NCBI RefSeq assembly: GCF_900095725.1
Contig: NZ_FMMP01000009.1
Span: forward strand, 248,001 to 312,000
Direction of reading: 5' to 3'
Length of the DNA stretch: 64,000 nt
DNA from: Cellulosilyticum sp. I15G10I2
Lineage (GTDB): Bacteria; Bacillota; Clostridia; Lachnospirales; Cellulosilyticaceae
The notes beneath the pieces are model-generated. The model saw only the letters and a list, made by a program, of their open reading frames with translations, had not been told where the DNA came from and made no database searches. The first letter of the stretch is position 1, and every line of letters starts with the position of its first letter. The translations under genes were made by a program, and so were the position numbers. Below are positions 50,104 to 58,206 of this stretch, piece after piece.

Positions 50104-51625
50104 TATTTTCCACCTCCACCGGAAGCGTAAATATAAATTCCGCTCCCTGACCATTTGTACAATTTCGCGCTTCTATAGATCCTCCATGCGCTTTTATAAT
50201 AGCATCACAGATTGCAAGACCAAGTCCAATGCCATGTTTTGCATCAGCTCGTTTGCCATCTGAGGTATAAAACATCTCGAAGATATGGGGTAAATCTTTT
50301 GCAGCAACGCCACTCCCTTTATCCCTGATAGTAAATACAGCCCAAGGTATCGTTTCATCCTTTGTTACCGAAACACTTATTTCTGTCTTTGGCGATGTAT
50401 GTTTAACAGCATTATCTAAAATGTTAACTAAGACTTGTTCTATCAACTTGGCATCCATTGGAACAAGCAGCAGCTCATCCGGTGCTTTGACAGTGAATTC
50501 ATGTTCTGGTGATCTCTGCATAATACGTTCAACAGCACTGCCTATTACTTCTTCAACAGCTTCCATCTGTTTGTCCAAGACTAATCTGCCCTCCTGCAGC
50601 CGAGTAAGATTCAAAATATTCTCTACCAGTGAGTGTAGCCAATCCGCATCTTCATGAATACCCTTTGCTAAAGAATAACGTGGATCATCTTCCTTTGTCA
50701 TATCCATAAGCATTTCTGATGTGCCCATGATCCCCGAAAGCGGCGTGCGTAAATCATGGGAGATTGCTCTTAGCAAGGTTGCTCGATAACGTTCCTGTAT
50801 AGTTTCCTCACGGGCTTTAATACGCTGCTCAGAAGCTCTAAATCTATCCATAGCCAAAGCTATGCTTTCAATCATCGAGTGCAAAAGACGTATCTGTGCT
50901 TCGTTCATTATCTGGGCCCTTTCTTTTGGTATACGAATAATGCCAAGAATGCATTCCCTGCCATAGATGGGCCAATCATAAAATTCTGATCCAATATCAT
51001 GACCTGTACGTAATCCTTCAATATGATGCTTAATCTCTTCCGAATCCTCAACTTTTCTGCGGACTTGTTTTTCAACTGAAACCTGCTGGATAAATGTCAA
51101 CTCTGGCAGGCCATTCTCATCAAAACAAAGTATAGCGGCTTTGCAGAAAAAACAATCGCTTATTGTCCCTATTGCAATACCAGCAATATCGTATATGTCT
51201 TTAGCATCAGTGAGATGATTGGTAAGGTTATAGACAGCCTTTGTTTCTGCCTCTTTTTCTCTCGCTAGAAATGCACTCTGCTTGACATGAGAAGTAAGCG
51301 TACTTGTAATAATTGCAGTAATAGTCATAATAACAAATGTAATGATATAACTCGGATCGTTAACAGTAAATGTAAAATACGGCTCTGTAAAAAAGTAATT
51401 AAACGTAAAAGTTGCGATTACTGACGCAAGGATACCGAATATAAATCCACGTGTCAGCCATGAAGTCATAAGCACAGCTAGGAGATACACTATGACAATA
51501 TTGGTTTCTGGGAAACCGATAAAGCGAAAAACATATCCCATTGCTGAGGCTGCCGCAAGCAACATTGTCATCAGAAAAACACAGTAAATATAATTCCGTG
51601 TGCTATCTATTCTTAGTTCAAACAC
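50096..51625 (-). CDS. kdpD: KdpD-like sensor kinase lacking the N-terminal sensor
   Basis: The 509-residue kinase starts with the DUF4118 four-helix part of KdpD (about 12-105), then a GAF-like domain (about 125-265), HisKA with the phosphorylated His in AISHDLRTPLSGIMG and a HATPase domain (DNAVKHTS, IRDKGSGVAAKDLPHIFEMF, HGIGLGLAI). Full KdpD has about 900 residues with a KdpD and a Usp domain at the N-terminus; both are absent here. The signal sensed may therefore differ. The start appears to be GTG 51625 after GGGAG. The 407 bases upstream hold the thi promoter and leader and otherwise nothing I recognise. Confidence 0.87.
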   Translation of the reverse strand: MFELRIDSTRNYIYCVFLMTMLLAAASAMGYVFRFIGFPETNIVIVYLLAVLMTSWLTRGFIFGILASVIATFTFNYFFTEPYFTFTVNDPSYIITFVIMTITAIITSTLTSHVKQSAFLAREKEAETKAVYNLTNHLTDAKDIYDIAGIAIGTISDCFFCKAAILCFDENGLPELTFIQQVSVEKQVRRKVEDSEEIKHHIEGLRTGHDIGSEFYDWPIYGRECILGIIRIPKERAQIMNEAQIRLLHSMIESIALAMDRFRASEQRIKAREETIQERYRATLLRAISHDLRTPLSGIMGTSEMLMDMTKEDDPRYSLAKGIHEDADWLHSLVENILNLTRLQEGRLVLDKQMEAVEEVIGSAVERIMQRSPEHEFTVKAPDELLLVPMDAKLIEQVLVNILDNAVKHTSPKTEISVSVTKDETIPWAVFTIRDKGSGVAAKDLPHIFEMFYTSDGKRADAKHGIGLGLAICDAIIKAHGGSIEARNCTNGQGAEFIFTLPVEVENNE

Positions 51626-51901
51626 TATCTATCACTCCCATTTTTTCCAAATTTCTTGACCACTAAATATTTCAAAGTTACACCACCTAATATAATCTAT
51701 CACCCATAGTATATTTCGGGAGCTCTAAAAAAACAAGTTGTTGTTACTTAAATCAAACTCTCCCCTATTTGCAGTGGAGTACATTATTACTACCTCCAAA
51801 TTTTTTTTTCAAACTTTTGTAGTTTTTCAACTGCCCCTGCCCCACTCTGCTTCCTCCTGTCCTTAGGCAATCCTTGTTTTCGTAGTCGAAAGGCAAAAAT
51901 C

Positions 51902-51930
51902 TTGACCAAACTACTTTAATATAATATAAT
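51902..51930 (+). promoter_or_regulatory. thi operon promoter
   Basis: TTGACC (51902-51907) and a perfect TATAAT (51925-51930) are 17 bases apart. Transcription should start near 51937, only about ten bases before the leader hairpin. Confidence 0.8.
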
Positions 51931-51945
51931 ACCAGTAACTAAAAA

Positions 51946-52005
51946 GCGCACAAAATGGGGTACACCACCGAAAGGGTGTAATGCTCATTTTGTGCGCCTT
52001 TTTTT
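51946..52005 (+). promoter_or_regulatory. Leader hairpin with U-tract before thiS
   Basis: A perfect 12-base stem (GCGCACAAAATG 51946-51957 with CATTTTGTGCGC 51986-51997) encloses a second stem (TACACC 51961-51966 with GGTGTA 51975-51980). Seven T follow (51999-52005). It looks like an intrinsic terminator between the promoter and the thiS start at 52033. It lacks the conserved core of the TPP riboswitch. It may be a regulated attenuator or a small structured RNA. The ligand is unknown. Confidence 0.75.
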
Positions 52006-52032
52006 GCAAAATTTTAGAAAGGATACGAGAAA

Positions 52033-52227
52033 ATGAAAGTAAATGGCACTTTAATAACCCTAGAAAAAAATCAAACTTTACTTGATTTCCTAAATGCCCA
52101 CAACTACGATATAACGAAAATCGCAGTGATCCACAATGATAACATTGTACCCAAGGCAACCTATAAGGATATTACGTTAGATGATGAAGATACATTAGAA
52201 ATTGTTAGATTTGTAGGAGGCGGCTGA
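52033..52227 (+). CDS. thiS: Sulfur carrier protein ThiS
   Basis: The 64-residue ubiquitin-like protein ends in VGGG, so its C-terminal Gly can be adenylated by ThiF and converted to a thiocarboxylate that donates sulfur to the thiazole ring. The sequence MKVNGTLITLEKNQTLLDFL and EDTLEIVRFVGGG is typical. An AGAAAGGA site lies before ATG 52033. It is the first gene of thiSFGH. The next gene starts three bases downstream. Confidence 0.93.
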   Translation: MKVNGTLITLEKNQTLLDFLNAHNYDITKIAVIHNDNIVPKATYKDITLDDEDTLEIVRFVGGG

Positions 52228-52230
52228 TCT

Positions 52231-53034
52231 GTGGAAATCCTATTAAATGGCAAATCAACTAAACTCCCAGCTTTGACAGCGTTCGAAGCAAGGGCAAAAC
52301 TTGGAAGCGAGACAGACATCATCATCTTAAATGGCTTTCAAATTGGAACTGATACTCACCTATCAGAAGGCGATGTTCTGACACTGATACCAAAAGGTAC
52401 TATGCCCAAAGAAGAAGAACTGGAAAGCATGATGATGGCAAGGCATACCCCCAACGTACACAATCAGCTCAAAAAGGGAAAGGTCGCCATAGCAGGCCTT
52501 GGCGGCCTTGGTTCAAATATTGCCGTAATGCTTGCCCGAATAGGTGTAGGACAGCTGCTTTTGGTGGACTTTGATACGGTAGAACCCAGCAATCTCAACC
52601 GGCAGAGCTATACGATCAGCCACTTGGGACTGCCTAAGACCATAGCCTTAAAGAAACAAATTGAGGATATTAATCCTTTTATCAGTGTAAAAACTGAGAC
52701 GATCAGGGTGACTGAAGAAAATGCTGAGGCACTTTTTCATGGCTATGACATTATCTGTGAGGCCTTTGATAAACCAGAAACCAAAGCCATGCTTATAAAT
52801 ACAGTACTTAGCACTCTGCCAGAGGCAAAGATCATCTCTGCCTCTGGGATGGCCGGGTATGCAAGTTCGAACAGTGTTCAAACAACAAGGCCTATGAGAC
52901 GTTTATATGTATGCGGTGACTTAGAAAGCGAAGCCGAAATCGGCCGTGGTCTGATGGCACCAAGGGTGCAGATTTGCGCCGGCCACCAGGCAAATATGGT
53001 CCTTAGATTATTACTTGGCATAGAAGATGTTTAA
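52231..53034 (+). CDS. thiF: ThiF, ThiS adenylyltransferase with N-terminal ThiS-like domain
   Basis: The 267-residue protein has an extra N-terminal ubiquitin-like domain (about 1-58; [15 protein letters not shown], then [12 protein letters not shown]) that lacks a C-terminal GG, and an E1-like adenylating domain (about 70-265) with [20 protein letters not shown], the Arg finger in SNLNRQSY and late [16 protein letters not shown]. It activates ThiS. The N-terminal domain may dock or mimic ThiS. The CxxC zinc pairs of E. coli ThiF are not seen, as in the short clostridial type. The start is GTG 52231 after GGAGG. Confidence 0.92.
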   Translation: MEILLNGKSTKLPALTAFEARAKLGSETDIIILNGFQIGTDTHLSEGDVLTLIPKGTMPKEEELESMMMARHTPNVHNQLKKGKVAIAGLGGLGSNIAVMLARIGVGQLLLVDFDTVEPSNLNRQSYTISHLGLPKTIALKKQIEDINPFISVKTETIRVTEENAEALFHGYDIICEAFDKPETKAMLINTVLSTLPEAKIISASGMAGYASSNSVQTTRPMRRLYVCGDLESEAEIGRGLMAPRVQICAGHQANMVLRLLLGIEDV

Positions 53035-53084
53035 AATCAAGAAGCTATCAAACAAAAAATCTATCAAATGAGAGGATACATAAA

Positions 53085-53852
53085 ATGAGTGATAAATTAG
53101 TTATTGGCGGACACGCCTTTCAATCAAGATTTATATTAGGCTCAGGCAAATTTTCATTAGAATTAATTAAAGCAGCTATCGAAAACGGCGGCGCAGAAAT
53201 GATCACCCTGGCGCTTCGTCGTGCCAATTTAGGCGGCGAAGCAAACATACTGGATTATATTCCAGGAGGCATCAAACTGCTGCCCAACACCTCTGGTGCA
53301 AGAACTGCCGAAGAAGCTGTAAAAATTGCCCGGCTTGCAAGAGAGATCAGCGGCAGTGATTTTGTAAAAATAGAAGTGATCCATGATTCTAAATACTTGA
53401 TGCCGGATAATTATGAAACGATTAAAGCAACGGAGATCTTAGCTCAGGAAGGCTTCGTTGTGATGCCCTACATGTATCCGGATTTAAATGCAGCAAGAGC
53501 ACTAGTAAATGCAGGGGCTGCAGCTGTGATGCCCCTAGGGGCGCCGATTGGTAGCAACAAAGGATTGTGTACCAAAGATTTCATCAAAATTCTAATAGAT
53601 GAAATCAACCTCCCAATCATTGTGGATGCAGGTATTGGGCGGCCTTCGGAGGCCTGTGAGGCTATGGAAATGGGGGTCTCAGCAGTAATGTGTAATACTG
53701 CCATTGCAACAGCGGGGGATATTGTACTTATGGCAAAAGCTTTTAAACAGGCCATTGAGGCAGGCCGTTCAGCTTACTTATCCGGACTTGGCCGTGTGCT
53801 TGAATTTAGAGCTGAGGCATCCAGTCCTTTAACGGGCTTTTTGGAGGCCTAA
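53085..53852 (+). CDS. thiG: Thiazole synthase
   Basis: The 255-residue TIM-barrel enzyme makes the thiazole phosphate ring from deoxyxylulose phosphate, dehydroglycine and ThiS thiocarboxylate. The catalytic Lys is in [10 protein letters not shown]. Other family stretches are [36 protein letters not shown] and [13 protein letters not shown]. It lies 50 bases after thiF and two bases before thiH. AGAGGATAC precedes the ATG. Deoxyxylulose phosphate synthase is not in this window. Confidence 0.95.
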   Translation: MSDKLVIGGHAFQSRFILGSGKFSLELIKAAIENGGAEMITLALRRANLGGEANILDYIPGGIKLLPNTSGARTAEEAVKIARLAREISGSDFVKIEVIHDSKYLMPDNYETIKATEILAQEGFVVMPYMYPDLNAARALVNAGAAAVMPLGAPIGSNKGLCTKDFIKILIDEINLPIIVDAGIGRPSEACEAMEMGVSAVMCNTAIATAGDIVLMAKAFKQAIEAGRSAYLSGLGRVLEFRAEASSPLTGFLEA

Positions 53853-53854
53853 CT

Positions 53855-55009
53855 ATGAAGGGTACTCAAGAAAATCCTATGACCTACTTCCGGGATATGG
53901 AAGAGATTGACTCTGATATGATGGAGCAAGTCTTAGAACGGGTTAATGCCTGTGACTTTGAACGCTTCACCGCAAGTGACATCAGACGCATTCTTCAAAA
54001 AGACCGGCTTTCATTTGATGATTATGCAGCCATACTCTCTCCTGCTGCCATGCCTTATCTAGAAGAGCTAGCAAAAAAAGCTCAGGCAGAAACCAGAAGA
54101 TATTTTGGTAATTCTGTGAGTCTTTTTACGCCGCTTTATATTGCTAACTACTGTGAAAATCATTGCACCTACTGTGGTTTTCATCGCTATAACAAAATTC
54201 AGCGCGGCATATTATCATTAGATGAAATCGAAGAAGAACTTAAGGCCATCGCTGCCACTGGTCTCAAAGAAATATTACTTTTAACTGGTGAAGCCCGTCA
54301 TAAATCCGGTGTAGATTATATTGGCGAGGCCGTTAAGCTCTCTCACAAATACTTTTCTGCAGTCGGCATCGAAATATATCCTCTTAATACTACTGAATAC
54401 GCTTACTTACAGGCATGCGGCGCTGACTTTGTTTCAATTTACCAGGAGACTTACACTATAGAGCGCTATGAAAAGGTGCATTTAAAAGGACCCAAACGCA
54501 GCTTTCCCTACCGCTTTTATGCTCAGGAGCGGGCACTCATTGGCGGTATGCGTGGTGTTGCCTTTGGAGCGCTCCTTGGACTGGACGATTTTAGAAAGGA
54601 TGCATTCGCTGCAGGCGTTCATGCCTATTTGATCCAGCAAAAATACCCCCATGCCGAGATATCCTTCTCTACTCCAAGGTTAAGACCATATATTAATCAT
54701 GAAGATAACAGTCCCTTGGCTGTACGTGAAAAAGAGCTCTTTCAGGTGATGCTTGCCTACCGTTTATTTATGCCTTTTGCTGGTATTACCATATCGACTA
54801 GGGAGCGTGCAGGTTTTCGTGATCATGTCATCGGTCTTTGCGCCACCAAAATATCAGCAGGCGTTAAGGTGGGTGTCGGCGGCCATCAAACCAAAGAAAA
54901 AGGCGATGAACAGTTTGAGATCTCCGATGCACGGAGTGTGAGTGAGATCCACCAAATAATCCTCTCCCAAGGTCTACAGCCTGTTTATACAGACTATCTA
55001 AGGGTTTAG
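53855..55009 (+). CDS. thiH: 2-iminoacetate synthase (radical SAM)
   Basis: The 384-residue radical SAM enzyme cleaves tyrosine to dehydroglycine and p-cresol without oxygen. The cluster-binding motif CENHCTYCGF is at about residue 95-105. A BATS-type C-terminal domain follows, with GITISTRERAGFRDH and GVGGHQTKEKGDEQFEISD. The presence of ThiH instead of ThiO fits an anaerobe. It starts with ATG 53855, with GGAGG in the end of thiG. It is the last gene of the operon and is followed by a strong terminator. Confidence 0.94.
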   Translation: MKGTQENPMTYFRDMEEIDSDMMEQVLERVNACDFERFTASDIRRILQKDRLSFDDYAAILSPAAMPYLEELAKKAQAETRRYFGNSVSLFTPLYIANYCENHCTYCGFHRYNKIQRGILSLDEIEEELKAIAATGLKEILLLTGEARHKSGVDYIGEAVKLSHKYFSAVGIEIYPLNTTEYAYLQACGADFVSIYQETYTIERYEKVHLKGPKRSFPYRFYAQERALIGGMRGVAFGALLGLDDFRKDAFAAGVHAYLIQQKYPHAEISFSTPRLRPYINHEDNSPLAVREKELFQVMLAYRLFMPFAGITISTRERAGFRDHVIGLCATKISAGVKVGVGGHQTKEKGDEQFEISDARSVSEIHQIILSQGLQPVYTDYLRV

Positions 55010-55023
55010 CCTATTTAAAATTT

Positions 55024-55073
55024 AAAGCCATGCATAAGTTGGGAAATGCGTCCCTCTTCTATGCATGGCTTTT
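55024..55073 (+). terminator. Terminator of the thi operon
   Basis: AAAGCCATGCATA (55024-55036) pairs perfectly with TATGCATGGCTTT (55060-55072+), with an inner GGGA/TCCC stem. T-rich sequence follows. It lies 14 bases after the thiH stop. Confidence 0.88.
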
Positions 55074-55225
55074 CACTTTTTACTTTTTTGGACTGTCATG
55101 CTTTCTTTTTTAGCCACTTTTACTAAGCTGCCTAAATCTGCTTGTTGTTTTTTTGCAGAGACTCCATCAGTTTTCTGAGACTAAAACCTTAGCTTACTGA
55201 GCTCCTCTTGAATCACATCATGCGT
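55073..55225 (-). pseudogene. Possible remnant of a small lysine-rich ORF
   Basis: A minus-strand frame reads HDVIQEELSKLRF, an in-frame TAG, then SQKTDGVSAKKQQADLGSL and a Lys-rich end before a TGA at 55073-55075. The composition looks coding, with amphipathic and charged residues, but there is no good start and the stop breaks it. No family is recognised. It may equally be chance. The rest of the 266-base gap before the next gene holds only the thi terminator. Confidence 0.22.
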
Positions 55226-55275
55226 CTTCTATGCATAAAATATACAAAAATCCTATTGCAAAGGAGTTATCATTT

Positions 55276-55908
55276 ATGTCACATGCTTCTAACCGTACCT
55301 GCTTTATTACATCTGATCAAAAAAACTCATATTTTAATCCTTCTGCTTCTTGTCCCTGTCCGCCTCCATCCATCAATAAACCGACGCTGGATTATACTGT
55401 TTCAGTCCCCATTAATTTAGCTAAGTCTTTAGAAGGTAAGTATTTCGTAGGCTATGCTGATAATCTTACCTTTGGAGAGGGTACAAGTGCTTGGGCTAGA
55501 CTATATAATCCCTCAAACTCCAGAGTAAATTTACATGTTGCTGTATGGACAGTAAGTGATGTATCCACTTCTCCTTTTAGGGCTCAAATCTGGTTTAATA
55601 CTATTCCCCCTGGAACACCTCAGAATTCTACTTTGGTAACGCCGGCCAACTTAGCCCTCTGTCCCCTGCCGCGGCCTAGCGTAAAGCTTCAGTATGCAGT
55701 TAATGTGACTGGAGATCCTAAAGGAGGCATTAAGGCTTTTGTCCGACGTGGTCAGCCCGAAACAACATTGGTAGATGATGAGCAAGGAAAATTTATCTTC
55801 CCCCCTGGAGGGTCTTTTCTTATTTTCCTATCTAATCCAGAAACCCCCTCAGTAAATGCTGCTGGCAGAGTGGCTTTTGGCTGGTGGGAGGAACCCATCT
55901 GCTCCTAG
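55276..55908 (+). CDS. DUF6143-like protein
   Basis: The 210-residue protein has a Pro/Cys-rich N-terminus (SASCPCPPPSINKP) and a beta-rich body (VPINLAKSLEGKYFVGYADN, ARLYNPSNSRVNLHVAVWTV, AFVRRGQPETTLVDD, FPPGGSFLIFLSNPE). I think it belongs to the clostridial DUF6143 family, but this rests on recall of its pattern. No signal peptide is visible. The function is unknown; the beta-sandwich look and CxC suggest a coat or structural protein. ATG 55276 has AAAGGAG nine bases upstream, so I prefer it to the longer frame from 55231. It is transcribed alone. Confidence 0.55.
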   Translation: MSHASNRTCFITSDQKNSYFNPSASCPCPPPSINKPTLDYTVSVPINLAKSLEGKYFVGYADNLTFGEGTSAWARLYNPSNSRVNLHVAVWTVSDVSTSPFRAQIWFNTIPPGTPQNSTLVTPANLALCPLPRPSVKLQYAVNVTGDPKGGIKAFVRRGQPETTLVDDEQGKFIFPPGGSFLIFLSNPETPSVNAAGRVAFGWWEEPICS

Positions 55909-56064
55909 AGCAGATCTCCTAAATACATCAAGGACCTTTGCGTATGATATAATCAGATCAAATTGCTTTTGACTAAATTTGTTTAAAGACTGGGATAAAG
56001 CAGCTTCTACCCTCTTCAAAATGCGCTTCACCTGGCAACGTATAGAAACTAACTTTATTCTCCT

Positions 56065-56757
56065 CTAAATATAAATAATTTCTACTCCTCCGAAACTAAC
56101 ATCTCCAACTAATGTTAAAGTATTTGTTACGCTTTCATAAGCTCTGTTTTTTTCGCTCACGCCACCCAAAAACACACTGGTTCGATTTTCGACTTTCCAA
56201 TTTTTTGGTACAAATAACTCTACGCCTGCAAATGCAACCTCTAGTTTAACTATAGCACTTTCATTTTTCATAACAGCATGATCAAAATAAATTTTCATAG
56301 CGCCAAAAGAACACTCAAAATCCCCTTGCTCAAATTTGTCCGTATTAATATATTTCACGCTCTCCCCAAATGCACTTTTATATACAACATGCCCTTCATC
56401 TTCTATATCAATTTTTTCAAAGCTATAATCATGGTGATGGTGATGGGCCCACTTCACCTGTCTGTGAAAAATGATAGAAAGACCAATACTGCCTAAAAGT
56501 GCTGCCAGGAGTACCGTCCAAGGAGTGATTGCTGTAATCCCTAACTCTTTATCATATATGATAGCAATAAATGCTAGCGGAAATAAAATGCCTGCATAAT
56601 TAAGCCGCGGTATACTTTTAACTATCACTGCTCCTAAAAATGCTGTTAACAACAAACTAAATACATTGATATCCGGCAAATACCCAAGCTTACTTACAAC
56701 TAGAAAAATACCTGCCAATATAAATAAAGCGCCCCAAAAATATCTTTCTTTTTTCAT
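56065..56757 (-). CDS. LiaF-like membrane protein
   Basis: The 230-residue protein has four hydrophobic segments in the first half (about 5-105) and a soluble beta-rich C-terminal domain (about 125-230: VKYINTDKFEQGDFECSFGA, VAFAGVELFVPKNW, VGDVSFGGVEIIYI). This matches the LiaF/DUF5668-DUF2154 layout of cell-envelope stress proteins. A His run (HHHHH) lies at about residue 110. It starts one base after the LytTR stop, so the two are a tight operon. In LiaFSR systems LiaF holds back a kinase, but here the partner is a LytTR protein with no kinase nearby. Confidence 0.78.
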   Translation of the reverse strand: MKKERYFWGALFILAGIFLVVSKLGYLPDINVFSLLLTAFLGAVIVKSIPRLNYAGILFPLAFIAIIYDKELGITAITPWTVLLAALLGSIGLSIIFHRQVKWAHHHHHDYSFEKIDIEDEGHVVYKSAFGESVKYINTDKFEQGDFECSFGAMKIYFDHAVMKNESAIVKLEVAFAGVELFVPKNWKVENRTSVFLGGVSEKNRAYESVTNTLTLVGDVSFGGVEIIYI

Positions 56758-56758
56758 C

Positions 56759-57214
56759 TCATTTCCTCTTTTCTAATAGTTTGATTTTTAAAGGTTTATA
56801 ATAATATCTTGAAACATATACTTGCTTGTGTGTATTTTGAAATTCAACCTTACTTGATGATGACAGACTGCGTGTTATGACGTAAATGTGATTGATGTTG
56901 AGAATTGTTGATTTTGAAACCCGCATAAAGTACCCCGGCAGCAGTTCTTCCAGCTCATACAGTTTATATTTTACTTGATAAATATTATCAGCAGTATGTG
57001 CACAAATACCACTTTCCTCCGTATCAAAAAACAAAACTTCTTCCAGCGAAAGATAATACTCCGTATCCCCTTTGTAAAAAGTAATATGCTTCTTATGGGA
57101 TAATAAATCATTAAGCAGTATTTGAAGATTTCTAACCTCTTCCCCAATTTCGCTGCACCTGATAATCACTTCATTTTCTTTAACACTTTTATCGACTTCA
57201 ATACGTATTTTCAT
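56759..57214 (-). CDS. Stand-alone LytTR DNA-binding protein
   Basis: The 151-residue protein has an N-terminal strand region (about 1-45) and a C-terminal LytTR domain (about 48-148: KHITFYKGDTEYYLSLEEVLFF, GYFMRVSKSTILNINHI, FQNTHKQVYVSRYYYKPLK). No receiver domain is present, so it is not driven by phosphorylation like AgrA. It resembles the LytTR regulators that pair with small membrane proteins. The partner here is the LiaF-like protein one base downstream. I start at ATG 57214, after GGGGG. A TTTGTGA/TCACAAA repeat upstream may be its own site. Confidence 0.8.
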   Translation of the reverse strand: MKIRIEVDKSVKENEVIIRCSEIGEEVRNLQILLNDLLSHKKHITFYKGDTEYYLSLEEVLFFDTEESGICAHTADNIYQVKYKLYELEELLPGYFMRVSKSTILNINHIYVITRSLSSSSKVEFQNTHKQVYVSRYYYKPLKIKLLEKRK

Positions 57215-57244
57215 ATTTACCCCCATCACCTATCACAAGTTTTG

Positions 57245-57263
57245 TTTGTGATACGGTCACAAA
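57245..57263. promoter_or_regulatory. Inverted repeat upstream of the LytTR gene
   Basis: TTTGTGA (57245-57251) and TCACAAA (57257-57263) form a perfect seven-base inverted repeat with a five-base centre, about 30 bases before the LytTR ATG. It may be an operator or a leader hairpin. Confidence 0.4.
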
Positions 57264-57519
57264 TCAAAAGTTGAAATTGTTTTTCTTTCAACCTTTCACT
57301 CTTCACACTTTTATTATATGAACTCCTTTTTCCCTTGTAAATATATAGGAAGTAAGTGGTTAGTTATTGCTTGTAAGAGGTGTGTTTTTTATATAGATGT
57401 AGCCTTTACAGCATCAAACAACTTACAAAGCGCCTCATTACATTGATCTATATTGTTACACAAATCAAATAAATTATAAATTTCAAAAAATCTTCTTTAC
57501 AAATAATAATTACTATGTA

Positions 57520-57533
57520 ATAATAATTATTAT
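57520..57533. promoter_or_regulatory. PerR/Fur-like palindrome upstream of ahpC
   Basis: ATAATAATTATTAT is a perfect 14-base palindrome about 100 bases before ahpC and resembles the AT-rich core of PerR boxes. PerR control of ahpCF is common in Firmicutes. AT-rich palindromes also arise by chance here. The rest of the 416-base gap (57215-57630) shows the LytTR repeat and no convincing gene. Confidence 0.4.
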
Positions 57534-57630
57534 CAAAAGCCATTTTAATTATTAGATATAAAAATTTTTTATTCTATTAACTATCACTGGCGGTAAAATT
57601 ATAAAATTAAACTTAGGAGGTTAGTCAATT

Positions 57631-58194
57631 ATGTCATTAATCGGAACAGAAGTAAAACCATTCAAAGCATCAGCTTACCAAAGTGGTAAGTTTATCGAGA
57701 TCACAGAAGAAAATCTCAAAGGACAATGGAGTGTTGTTTGCTTTTACCCAGCGGACTTTACCTTTGTGTGCCCAACTGAGCTTGAGGATTTACAAAATCA
57801 TTACGAAGCTCTTAAAGCACTTGGCGTGGAAGTATACTCCGTTTCAACAGATACACACTTTACCCACAAGGCATGGCATGACAGTTCAGAAACAATCGGC
57901 AAGATCACATATATTATGATTGGGGACCCTTCCCAAACGCTCTCAAGAAACTTTGATGTATTAATTGAGTCAGCAGGTCTTGCTGACCGTGGTACTTTTA
58001 TTATTGACCCAGATGGTATTATTCAGGCCGTTGAAGTCAATGCCGGAGGTATTGGGCGTGATGCAAGCACACTAGTTAATAAAATTAAGGCCGCACAATA
58101 TGTACGCAGCCATCCAGGTGAAGTTTGCCCTGCTAAATGGCAGGAAGGCGCTGCAACACTTAAACCACACCTTGATCTTGTAGGCAAGATTTAA
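57631..58194 (+). CDS. ahpC: Alkyl hydroperoxide reductase, peroxiredoxin subunit
   Basis: The 187-residue 2-Cys peroxiredoxin reduces hydrogen peroxide and organic peroxides. The peroxidatic Cys is in [17 protein letters not shown] and the resolving Cys in [10 protein letters not shown] near the C-terminus. The conserved Arg region is present as [24 protein letters not shown] lies 11 bases before the ATG. The reductase gene follows after 12 bases and is co-transcribed. A candidate PerR-like palindrome lies upstream. Confidence 0.96.
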   Translation: MSLIGTEVKPFKASAYQSGKFIEITEENLKGQWSVVCFYPADFTFVCPTELEDLQNHYEALKALGVEVYSVSTDTHFTHKAWHDSSETIGKITYIMIGDPSQTLSRNFDVLIESAGLADRGTFIIDPDGIIQAVEVNAGGIGRDASTLVNKIKAAQYVRSHPGEVCPAKWQEGAATLKPHLDLVGKI

Positions 58195-58206
58195 GGAGTG
58201 TGATCT

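Noticed and set aside
51946-52005. TPP riboswitch before the thi genes
   Set aside because: The leader has no CUGAGA core or the second conserved TPP segment, and is too short; it is described only as a hairpin with a U-tract.
55208-55420. 70-codon plus-strand frame overlapping the DUF6143-like start
   Set aside because: It is in a different frame of the better-supported gene, and AAAGGAG serves ATG 55276.
57389-57500. Minus-strand frame ending in LCKLFDAVKATSI upstream of ahpC
   Set aside because: About 35 codons without a start codon or family match; chance cannot be excluded in this AT-rich gap.
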